Below are positions 1 through 5,268 of a stretch of 5,268 bases of DNA, in pieces. Source of the stretch: Anaerolineae bacterium (lineage in GTDB: Bacteria > Chloroflexota > Anaerolineae > UBA1429); assembly GCA_007118555.1 (NCBI GenBank), contig SKRJ01000295.1, positions 1 to 5,268 on the forward strand, in the 5' to 3' direction. The position numbers and the translations under genes were made by a program. The notes below the pieces were generated by a model. The model was not told the origin of the DNA. It saw only the letters and a list, made by a program, of their open reading frames with translations, and searched no databases. The stretch's first letter is position 1; each line of letters begins with the position of its first letter.

Positions 1-534
1 CCCCACGCCCACCAGGTACTGGCCATGCATGGCCGCCAGCAGCAGGAAAAAGGCCGCTGCGACCGCGCTCACGCCACCTGCCAGGCCATCCATATTGTCC
101 AGCAGGTTGACGGCATTGGTGATGCCCACGATCCAGAGCAGCGTGACCACCGGGTTGAGCGGGCCGAGCCAGGGCAATTGCGTGCGTACCCCCGATAGCA
201 GCAAAATGCCCGCCGCCAGAACCTGCACGCCCAGCTTGACCAGGGGGCCAAGCCCCACTCGGTCATCCCACAGGCCAACCAGCGAGCACAGCGTTGCGCC
301 TGCAAAGATACCGACGACCTCTTGCACATACGAGCGATCGCCCAGAAGGATCAGCGAGAAGATGAATGCCACATAGATGGCCACGCCGCCAATGAGCGGC
401 ATGGGGCGGGCGTGAATCTTGCGCGCCACCGGCTGATCCATCAGCCCGACCCGGGGCGCAGCCCAGCGGGCGAGGGGCGTGAGGCTCACGGCCATGATAA
501 AGGCGCTGACCACGATCAAAAGATACTGAGACAT
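1..534 (-). CDS. Polyprenyl-phosphate sugar-1-phosphate transferase (WecA/MraY/TagO family), C-terminus cut by window edge
   Basis: Membrane enzyme of glycosyltransferase family 4 in the Pfam sense (WecA, TagO, MraY), which transfers a HexNAc-1-phosphate from a UDP-sugar to undecaprenyl phosphate on the cytoplasmic face. Seen: 178 codons with a hydrophobic helix at about 3-20, then DQPVARKIHARPMPLIGG (33-50), the usual D-x-P...RK-x-H...P-x-P...GG signature. LWDDRVGLGPLVKL (88-101) carries the Mg-binding Asp pair D90/D91, and NAVNLLDNMDGLAGG (140-154) carries the second Asp motif (D146, D149). From family knowledge these match the Asp pairs essential in E. coli WecA. Full members have about 320-370 residues, so roughly half is present and the later His-containing loop lies outside. 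The start is forced: the frame upstream runs through 15 codons with no start codon to the TAA of the preceding gene. It is the last of three same-strand genes seen here. The first-sugar substrate (GlcNAc, GalNAc, FucNAc or other) cannot be read; MraY proper is less likely given the exopolysaccharide neighbours. Confidence 0.93.
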   Translation of the reverse strand, partial: MSQYLLIVVSAFIMAVSLTPLARWAAPRVGLMDQPVARKIHARPMPLIGGVAIYVAFIFSLILLGDRSYVQEVVGIFAGATLCSLVGLWDDRVGLGPLVKLGVQVLAAGILLLSGVRTQLPWLGPLNPVVTLLWIVGITNAVNLLDNMDGLAGGVSAVAAAFFLLLAAMHGQYLVGVG

Positions 535-544
535 TGTCTGAGCG

Positions 545-551
545 TCCTCCT
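545..551 (-). promoter_or_regulatory. Ribosome binding site of the WecA-like gene
   Basis: AGGAGGA on the minus strand, 10 bases before the ATG at 534. It lies in the 45-base gap after the polymerase/ligase stop codon. Its strength supports independent initiation rather than dependence on translational coupling. Confidence 0.8.
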
Positions 552-579
552 GAGGCCTTTGTCTACAGACCCGGGAACC

Positions 580-3500
580 TTACGGCTCCTGGGCCAGCCT
601 GTCGGCCAGCTCCCGCCTGACCTGGCGCAACGTATCGCGATCCTCTGCCGGCGCCACCGCCTCGGCCAGCTCCATATAGTCCAGAGCCCCGACATAGTCG
701 CCCTTGTAGTTGTGCAGATAGATCAAGTTCCTGAGCGTCACATAATCGTCCGGCAGCATCGCAAGGATCTGCAGGTTGGCGTCGATAGCGCCGTCCCAAT
801 CCTCGAGTTGCGCGTAGGCAAAGGCCAGTCGGCTCCAGGCATAGGCTATGGTGGGCGCGAGCTCGACACCCTGCTCATAGTGCAGGACGGCCCGCTCCCA
901 TTCCCGGCTCTCTGCGTACAGGTCACCCAGCAATATGTAGGTGCTCCCAAATCGGTCGTCCAGTGAGAGCGACTGTTGGTACAGGGCCTCGGCCGCGTCA
1001 TGGTCACCCAGGGCAGCATGGACCTGGGCCCATTCGTTATACAACTGCACGTTCCGTGGGCTGAGACGTACGGCCTCCTCATAGTGCCCCAGGGCTTGCT
1101 CATAGCGCGCCGTAGCAAGCGCGGGATTGGCGGTCGCCTCGGCCCAGGTGCGATAGGCGCGCGCCAGGTTGGCCTCGTGATCGGTATTGCGCGGCGCCAG
1201 TGACCGGGCCGTCTCCAACCGATCAAACACCGTGGCAAAGGCAACGTCACGCTGTACCGCATCCGGCATCGATCGGGCGTGCTCCAGACGGGCGCGCCCG
1301 GCGAACAGCCAGTAGTGATCCTGCGCAGGGGCCAAATCGGCCGCCGCCTCGTACAACGTCGCAGCAATGTCCCAACGCGAGTCGGCATCAAAGCGCAAGG
1401 CCTGCTTGTAGACCATGTCGGCTCGCACCGGCTTGAGGTTGAGCTGACTGCCGAGCAACAACGCCACGACGAGCACGGGTGCCACAGCCAGACTGACGTT
1501 CCCGCGGGCAAAGGGGACCGGGTCAGAGTCGGCATCCGCCATGTACAGCGCAGTGGCCCAGCCAAGAGCCACGAGCCATACCATGCCCAGGAACAGGGCC
1601 AGCAGACCCTGCGGGTCCACCGGGGGGACCAGACGGCTGGCGTGGAGCATTCCGTACACCAAGGCCAAGCCGCCGCCAATGCCCGCCGTGACGCCAAGGG
1701 TGCGAGACCAGCCGAGCTCTCGGGCGTTTGCGTCTGGTTCCGAGAGCTGCTCAGCCGTCACGACCAGGACCCCAACTACAAGGACGGCGATGAACATCCA
1801 GAGGATGCCCGCAGACAACAGGCCGGGGCCGTCCTGAGCACTTCCGGTCACAAAGGAGGCGGCCAGGATCCTCCCCAGCCCGGGCTCTCCCAGGGGGTTG
1901 GTGCTCAGGTTCCAGAACAGAATGGACAGGATCAGCCCGACCAACAGCCCGCCCTCGACCAGCCGGGCCCGCCATGCCCTCTGGTGATCCTGCAGCGGAC
2001 GCGCCACCCTCCTGCGCCCACCCCTGGCACGTCGCCTGCGGCGGTCGCTTGCCTGCGCTCGGGCCTCGCGAACGGTCACACTGCGTGTCGCCTCGCTGGT
2101 CTCGGTGCCGATGGCTTGTTGTCCAAGCAGCACGATCAACGCCGCATACACCCAGAAATAGGTGCGCGTGGCAGCGATGGCGATGCCCACGCTGATCTCG
2201 ATCCAGTGAGCCGCCACGGCTGCCAGGAGGGCGATCAGCAACAGCAGCGGCAAGCCCTCCAGTCCGGGAGCTCGCTCCGTCGACAACAGGGCCTGTAGGA
2301 CCACGTACATCGCCAGCCCAAGGAGGATCCCCAGCGGCAGGCCCACCCCCGAGAGGCGCAGCGTCCCCTCCAAGGCCCAGGGGGCAAGGACGCCGGCCAG
2401 CCCCCCCACCAGAGCGCACATCCCAAAAAGCCACCGGCTGCGGCGGTCCGGCAGCAGGCCCAACCACGAAAAGCCATGGTAGTAGATACTGACGAACAGG
2501 CTGAGGGTGGCCGCCAGCCCGAGCACCCCCGTGGTCAGCAGTGCGTCGAACGTCTCGTTGTGCGAGCGGTCGGGCGTGGCATTGCGCGCCTCGAGATGGG
2601 CCAACTCGGGCGGATAGTAGGGGTTGTAGGCCACATACATGGTCTCGGGACCGTGCCCTACGATGGCGCGCAGCGGATTGTCGCCCAGCATCTCGATCGC
2701 CCCCTGCCAGATCAGGACCCGCACGCGGCCGGTCCCGCGGTCCAGCTCCAGGACACGACCCAGCCGCCCGATGTAGGGCACGCTACGCACGGGCGCCAGC
2801 GGCGAATCGGGCAGGTTGAGCACGACGAGAAAGCCCGCCAGCAGCAGGCCCACGCCAACCAGCCCTGCCAGCACATGGCGGCGATGGCGCACAGCGGCGT
2901 ACAGCAGCGCAAACAGCAGCATGCCCCCCAGAAGGCCGACCTGCGGACCACGGCTGCCGCTAAAGAGGACCGCCACCACCTGTGCGGCCAGTATCAGGCT
3001 GTAGCAGCCGGAGAGCGCCAGGGGCGCCACGGGTCGCCGCAGGACGTGGCCCGCCACGAACAGGAGCGCAATACCCAGGAGGCAGAGCCACAGAGCCGCC
3101 ACAAAGCCCAGGCTCAGCCAGCCCCAGGCCTGCACCAACAAGAGCACGACCACACCCCCGGCCAGAGCCGCACGCCGTGGCGGCGCCAGTCCTTCTTGGG
3201 CGTCGCGAACGCTCTGCATGAGGCGCGCGGTGGTCAGGGGGATGATCATGATCAGATAGGCGGCCACAAAGATGGCGTTGCCCATGGTCGAGGCCACCCG
3301 CGTTGTGACGTCGCCCCCCCAGGGCAGCAGATCGAGGCCCCGGTGCTGAATCAGCCCATACAGGGCCACCGGCAGGCTGGCCAGAATCGCGGCAGTGGTC
3401 AGGCGTGTCAACTGCTCCTGGCTGCGTAGCAGCAAGAGCAGGACCCCAGCCACGATGATATAGCTGACGAGGGTGTAGGTACCCTGGAGTCGCTGGTACG

Positions 3501-3837
3501 AGCCCCACAGGCTTACACGAGGCGCTACAGAAAAGAGGGTGGCCAGTCCCGTGGCAAGCAAAACGAACAGGGTTGGGCGCACGAGCGGATAGCGCCAGAA
3601 GCGCCCGAGGGCCTCGCGCCACAAAGCCAGACTGTCGCGCCCGGCCCCGGAGCGCTCCAGCCACAGGATGACGCCCAGGGCGAGCATCAGCATCGCAATG
3701 GTGCGCAATATGCCCAACTTGTCGGGCTCGAATACCCGATGCGAGTAGATATTGAAAAAGAGCGGGACGGCGACCAGCGCCAGCAGCCATCCCGTCTCGG
3801 CAAGCTTTTCGAGGAACAAGCCAACCCTCGTGCGCAT
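580..3837 (-). CDS. O-antigen polymerase/ligase-type (Wzy_C / WaaL superfamily) multi-membrane-span protein with C-terminal TPR domain
   Basis: Large integral membrane protein (1085 residues). Members polymerise lipid-linked oligosaccharide repeats (Wzy), or transfer the glycan to lipid A or a protein (WaaL, PglL-type) on the outer face of the membrane. Hydrophobicity and charge suggest about 11 helices before a long outer loop (342-433) and about 10 after it. Family signatures: SGSRGP (293-298) opening the Wzy_C region, IWQGAIEML (376-384), GHGPET (394-399) and RSHNETFD (424-431) with the conserved Arg and His. A cytoplasmic, Arg-rich loop (574-626) is followed by five more predicted helices to about 797. 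Residues 806-1065 are TPR units; the last four (930-963, 964-997, 998-1031, 1032-1065) are exact 34-residue units with Ala at position 20 and mostly Pro at 32. WaaL or Wzy proteins usually have 400-500 residues, so this is more than twice that. The ATG is the only start after an in-frame TAA. Polymerase versus ligase and the acceptor cannot be decided from sequence. Confidence 0.88.
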   Translation of the reverse strand: MRTRVGLFLEKLAETGWLLALVAVPLFFNIYSHRVFEPDKLGILRTIAMLMLALGVILWLERSGAGRDSLALWREALGRFWRYPLVRPTLFVLLATGLATLFSVAPRVSLWGSYQRLQGTYTLVSYIIVAGVLLLLLRSQEQLTRLTTAAILASLPVALYGLIQHRGLDLLPWGGDVTTRVASTMGNAIFVAAYLIMIIPLTTARLMQSVRDAQEGLAPPRRAALAGGVVVLLLVQAWGWLSLGFVAALWLCLLGIALLFVAGHVLRRPVAPLALSGCYSLILAAQVVAVLFSGSRGPQVGLLGGMLLFALLYAAVRHRRHVLAGLVGVGLLLAGFLVVLNLPDSPLAPVRSVPYIGRLGRVLELDRGTGRVRVLIWQGAIEMLGDNPLRAIVGHGPETMYVAYNPYYPPELAHLEARNATPDRSHNETFDALLTTGVLGLAATLSLFVSIYYHGFSWLGLLPDRRSRWLFGMCALVGGLAGVLAPWALEGTLRLSGVGLPLGILLGLAMYVVLQALLSTERAPGLEGLPLLLLIALLAAVAAHWIEISVGIAIAATRTYFWVYAALIVLLGQQAIGTETSEATRSVTVREARAQASDRRRRRARGGRRRVARPLQDHQRAWRARLVEGGLLVGLILSILFWNLSTNPLGEPGLGRILAASFVTGSAQDGPGLLSAGILWMFIAVLVVGVLVVTAEQLSEPDANARELGWSRTLGVTAGIGGGLALVYGMLHASRLVPPVDPQGLLALFLGMVWLVALGWATALYMADADSDPVPFARGNVSLAVAPVLVVALLLGSQLNLKPVRADMVYKQALRFDADSRWDIAATLYEAAADLAPAQDHYWLFAGRARLEHARSMPDAVQRDVAFATVFDRLETARSLAPRNTDHEANLARAYRTWAEATANPALATARYEQALGHYEEAVRLSPRNVQLYNEWAQVHAALGDHDAAEALYQQSLSLDDRFGSTYILLGDLYAESREWERAVLHYEQGVELAPTIAYAWSRLAFAYAQLEDWDGAIDANLQILAMLPDDYVTLRNLIYLHNYKGDYVGALDYMELAEAVAPAEDRDTLRQVRRELADRLAQEP

Positions 3838-3842
3838 TCCTT

Positions 3843-3848
3843 CTCCTT
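3843..3848 (-). promoter_or_regulatory. Ribosome binding site of the polymerase/ligase gene
   Basis: AAGGAG on the minus strand, 5 bases before the ATG at 3837. A second purine-rich AAGGA directly abuts the start codon. No other start codon exists between the in-frame upstream TAA and this ATG, so the site and the start agree. Confidence 0.7.
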
Positions 3849-3870
3849 GGACCGTGCCGCTTGACCCGTG

Positions 3871-3899
3871 ATGATACTTAAAGTTGACGGTTTATGCAA
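3871..3899 (-). promoter_or_regulatory. Candidate internal sigma70-type promoter for the polymerase/ligase gene
   Basis: In the 82-base gap after the glycosyltransferase stop, the minus strand reads TTGCAT (3899-3894), a 17-base spacer, then TATCAT (3876-3871). The -10 differs from TATAAT at one base and the -35 keeps TTG. The 30 bases at 3871-3900 are about two thirds A+T in otherwise GC-rich DNA, as expected of a promoter. It would allow the polymerase/ligase and WecA-like genes to be transcribed apart from the glycosyltransferase. The -35 is weak, so this is a candidate only. Confidence 0.45.
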
Positions 3900-3919
3900 C
3901 AACGGCTCACGCCTCTGCG

Positions 3920-5026
3920 TCAGTGTGCAAGCACGTCTGCATAGACGGTGTCGATATCGCGGAACATGCGCTGGGCGGTAAATGCATCGGCCCGCTGACG
4001 TGCGCCAGCCGCCAGCGTCTCACGCAGCTCGTCATCATGCACGAGACGGGTCAGCGCCCGTGTCAGCGCATCGGCATCGCGGGGCGGCACGACCAGTCCC
4101 GAGACGCCGTTCTGATTGACATAACTCGTGCCTGTGCCCAGCTCGGTGCTCACGATCGGCAGTCCCACGCTGAGCGCCTCGACCTGTACGAGGCCAAAGG
4201 CCTCGCTGCGCTCGCTGGCGGGCAGGCAAAAGATGTCGGCAGCCTGATAGTAGGCCGGCAGGCTTTCGTCGTCCACGGCTCCGGCAAAATGCACCCGGTC
4301 GACCAGACCAACCGTCTCGGCCTGCGCCCGCAAGGCGACGCCCTCGGGGCCCTCGCCGACGATCACCAGCCGACCGGGCACGTGCTGCATCGCCTCGAGC
4401 AGATAGCGCAGCCCCTTGTAATACCGCAACACGCCCACGAAGAGCACGATGGGGCCATGGCCATGGCGATCCCGCAGCATGGCGACCTGCTCGGGCATTG
4501 GTGTGCGAAAGCGTTCCTGTTCGATGCCATAGGGCAGGACGGTACAGCGCTCCGACACGCCGGCGAGGATCGTTGAGCTGGCCAGGTAGGCGGGCGAGCT
4601 CACCAGGATGCGATCCACACGGCGCAGCATCTGTTGCATCAGCGGCTGGTAGAACGCGAGGATGCGCTTTTGCCGGACGATATCGCTATGGTAGCTGAGC
4701 ACCGTGGGGCGCCGGCCGAGCAACGGCATCTGGGCGGCCTCGGCGGGCGGGTAGGGAAAGTGCAGATGGGTGATGTCCGGCTGCTGCCGGTAGAGGTGGC
4801 CGGGCATGCTCAGGCTGAGCGGCGTAGAGGCGACCTTGGCCACCCTGCCCGCTTTGATCACTCGCACGCCGCCGCGGGTCTCGACCACGGTGCGCCCCCC
4901 CGGCGCCGTCGCCAGTACGGTGACATCATGGCCCGCTGCCGCTTGCCCCTCGGCCACGAGCCTGACATGGTTCTCGATGCCCCCCAGCACCGGGTAATAG
5001 TCCTTGTAGACATGCAGAACTCGCAT
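3920..5026 (-). CDS. GT4 family glycosyltransferase (GT-B fold, retaining)
   Basis: Soluble or membrane-associated cytoplasmic enzyme of 368 residues, the usual length for CAZy GT4, which transfers a sugar from a nucleotide (or GDP) sugar to a growing lipid-linked glycan. Seen: an N-terminal acceptor domain beginning MRVLHVYKDYYPVLGG, with the glycine pair G15-G16 that contacts the donor phosphates in this fold; YHSD (112-115), whose His sits where GT4 enzymes carry a conserved active-site His; and a C-terminal donor domain opening at FVGVLRYYKGLRYLLEAM (196-213) with R201 and K204. It continues with VGEGPE (223-228) and the E-x7-E motif (E275 and E283) in SEAFGLVQVEAL. All expected catalytic elements are intact. 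The ATG is the only start between an in-frame TAG and the coding region. It appears to be first of three co-directional genes for surface glycan assembly. Donor and linkage cannot be deduced; PimB-like mannosyltransferases are one possible relation. Confidence 0.93.
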   Translation of the reverse strand: MRVLHVYKDYYPVLGGIENHVRLVAEGQAAAGHDVTVLATAPGGRTVVETRGGVRVIKAGRVAKVASTPLSLSMPGHLYRQQPDITHLHFPYPPAEAAQMPLLGRRPTVLSYHSDIVRQKRILAFYQPLMQQMLRRVDRILVSSPAYLASSTILAGVSERCTVLPYGIEQERFRTPMPEQVAMLRDRHGHGPIVLFVGVLRYYKGLRYLLEAMQHVPGRLVIVGEGPEGVALRAQAETVGLVDRVHFAGAVDDESLPAYYQAADIFCLPASERSEAFGLVQVEALSVGLPIVSTELGTGTSYVNQNGVSGLVVPPRDADALTRALTRLVHDDELRETLAAGARQRADAFTAQRMFRDIDTVYADVLAH

Positions 5027-5030
5027 CTGT

Positions 5031-5035
5031 CCTCC
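5031..5035 (-). promoter_or_regulatory. Ribosome binding site of the GT4 gene
   Basis: GGAGG (within TGGAGGACAG) ends 4 bases before the ATG at 5026. The spacing is short but workable. The in-frame TAG about 27 bases upstream excludes an earlier start. Confidence 0.7.
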
Positions 5036-5056
5036 AGCTGCTTGCGCTATGATGCC

Positions 5057-5065
5057 AGTCTACCA
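5057..5065 (-). promoter_or_regulatory. Candidate extended -10 promoter for the GT4-led operon
   Basis: The minus strand reads TGGTAGACT: a TG dinucleotide one base before TAGACT, which matches four of six bases of TATAAT. No convincing -35 lies 16-18 bases upstream, as is common for extended -10 promoters. It would start transcription some 25 bases before the start codon. Other placements in this gap are possible. Confidence 0.3.
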
Positions 5066-5117
5066 CAGTTCGGCCCTGTGACCTATCGGGCTCACCGGTG
5101 CGAGGACGCGCCGCCGA

Positions 5118-5146
5118 TTGCATCCAAGCGCCCACCCGCATATACT
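5118..5146 (+). promoter_or_regulatory. Candidate sigma70-type promoter for the divergent glycosidase gene
   Basis: TTGCAT (5118-5123), a 17-base spacer, then TATACT (5141-5146), which differs from TATAAT at one base. Expected transcription start is near 5153, about 10 bases before the ribosome binding site, giving a short leader. The -35 hexamer and spacer length are identical to those of the candidate promoter before the polymerase/ligase gene, which raises confidence in both slightly. Confidence 0.45.
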
Positions 5147-5149
5147 TGG
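5124..5149. repeat. Small inverted repeat across the glycosidase promoter (possible operator)
   Basis: CCAAG at 5124-5128 and CTTGG at 5145-5149 form an inverted pair with centres 21 bases apart, about two helical turns, spanning the spacer and the end of the -10 element. CTTGG recurs at 5159-5163. Five-base arms are short and may be chance. A repressor site would make sense for a glycosidase gene, but nothing else supports it. Confidence 0.2.
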
Positions 5150-5161
5150 CGCAAGATCCTT

Positions 5162-5166
5162 GGAGG
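5162..5166 (+). promoter_or_regulatory. Ribosome binding site of the glycosidase gene
   Basis: GGAGG with 13 bases to the ATG at 5180, followed by a purine run (GGGAGAGAGAG) that reaches the start codon and could also pair with 16S rRNA. The site lies inside a small perfect inverted repeat, ATCCT-TGG-AGGAT (5156-5168), which could partly hide it in the mRNA. Confidence 0.5.
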
Positions 5167-5179
5167 ATGGGAGAGAGAG

Positions 5180-5268
5180 ATGCACCGTACTTTTTTGACG
5201 TCGCACAAGAGGCAGTGTCAATCCCTGGATGGCGTATGGGACCTGGTTCCCGACCCCGAGGATCGCGG
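5180..5268 (+). CDS. Probable glycoside hydrolase family 2 protein, N-terminal fragment cut by window edge
   Basis: Only 29 complete codons are present. After a short polar leader (MHRTFLTSHKRQCQ) comes SLDGVWDLVPDPEDR (15-29). From family knowledge, the pattern S-L-[DN]-G-x-W-[DN]-[FL]-x-x-D-P-x-x-R-G near the N-terminus is typical of the jelly-roll sugar-binding domain that opens GH2 enzymes (beta-galactosidases, beta-glucuronidases, beta-mannosidases). The next codon begins GG, so Gly would follow Arg as in that pattern. The catalytic barrel lies beyond the window, so neither activity nor intactness can be judged. There is no obvious signal peptide, which suggests a cytoplasmic enzyme. The start was chosen for its position just ahead of the conserved motif and its purine-rich leader; an in-frame GTG at 5078 is possible but would lie upstream of the candidate promoter. 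It is transcribed away from the glycan assembly genes. Confidence 0.65.
   Translation, partial: MHRTFLTSHKRQCQSLDGVWDLVPDPEDR

Noticed and set aside
535..579. Possible terminator between the polymerase/ligase and WecA-like genes
   Set aside because: Only tiny stems (such as GTCT-GT-AGAC) and no T-tract in the direction of transcription; the genes look co-transcribed.
322..966. Plus-strand open frame spanning the WecA-like start and the polymerase/ligase C-terminus
   Set aside because: It overlaps two conserved coding regions and their junction on the other strand and has no motif of its own.
1279..2298. Long plus-strand open frame (339 codons) opposite the polymerase/ligase gene
   Set aside because: It lies wholly antisense to a well-supported membrane protein. 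Its product is rich in Gln, Arg, Gly and Pro with no recognisable motif, as expected from the complement of GC-rich hydrophobic codons.
2476..3429. Plus-strand open frame (317 codons) rich in Gln, His and Arg
   Set aside because: Antisense shadow of the helices and active loop of the polymerase/ligase; the Gln/His richness comes from complementing Leu and Val codons. No domain signature and no ribosome binding site seen.
3884..4576. Plus-strand open frame (230 codons) across the 3' half of the GT4 gene
   Set aside because: Antisense to the donor-binding domain with its E-x7-E motif intact; no recognisable product.
5093..5100. Perfect 8-base palindrome CACCGGTG in the divergent intergenic region
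   Set aside because: A single short GC-rich palindrome without repeats elsewhere or extended arms is expected by chance in such DNA.
5167..5268. Alternative start ATG at 5167 in another frame, open to the window end
   Set aside because: Its product shows no known pattern, whereas the frame from 5180 encodes the GH2-like SLDGVWD...DP motif. The T6 run at 5191-5196, which could in principle switch frames, is too short to argue for phase variation.

Overview
This is a GC-rich bacterial window holding four protein-coding genes and almost no spare DNA. Three genes lie in a row on the minus strand and belong to the assembly of a surface polysaccharide or lipid-linked glycan. A fourth gene starts divergently at the right edge and looks like the beginning of a family 2 glycoside hydrolase. 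Two genes are cut by the window: the polyprenyl-phosphate sugar-1-phosphate transferase at the left edge (C-terminal half missing) and the glycosidase at the right edge (only 29 complete codons present). No RNA gene, transposon, CRISPR array or convincing terminator was seen.

Layout, read in the direction of minus-strand transcription (right to left). At 5026-3920 is a GT4-type glycosyltransferase of 368 residues. After an 82-base gap with a plausible internal promoter comes, at 3837-580, a very large (1085 residue) O-antigen polymerase/ligase-type (Wzy_C / WaaL superfamily) membrane protein with a C-terminal tetratricopeptide-repeat domain. After 45 bases, at 534-1, comes the WecA/MraY-type transferase. 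The divergent intergenic region at 5027-5179 holds candidate promoters for both directions, and the glycosidase starts at 5180 on the plus strand.

How the genes could work together: the WecA-like enzyme would load the first sugar phosphate on undecaprenyl phosphate, the GT4 enzyme would add sugars on the cytoplasmic face, and the Wzy/WaaL-like protein would polymerise the exported lipid-linked oligosaccharide or transfer it to an acceptor outside the membrane. No flippase is visible here. The glycosidase may process a related or unrelated glycan; only adjacency links it to the cluster.

Organism: the high GC, the NAVNLLDNMDGLAGG form of the transferase motif, the form of the GT4 N-terminus and the very large ligase-plus-TPR architecture resemble my recollection of Chloroflexota (Anaerolineae/Caldilineae-like) proteins. 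This is an impression from memory, not a search result. I see no clearly new biological system. The most unusual item is the composite polymerase/ligase, with about 21 predicted membrane segments, an arginine-rich cytoplasmic loop and a TPR domain predicted to lie outside the cell membrane.
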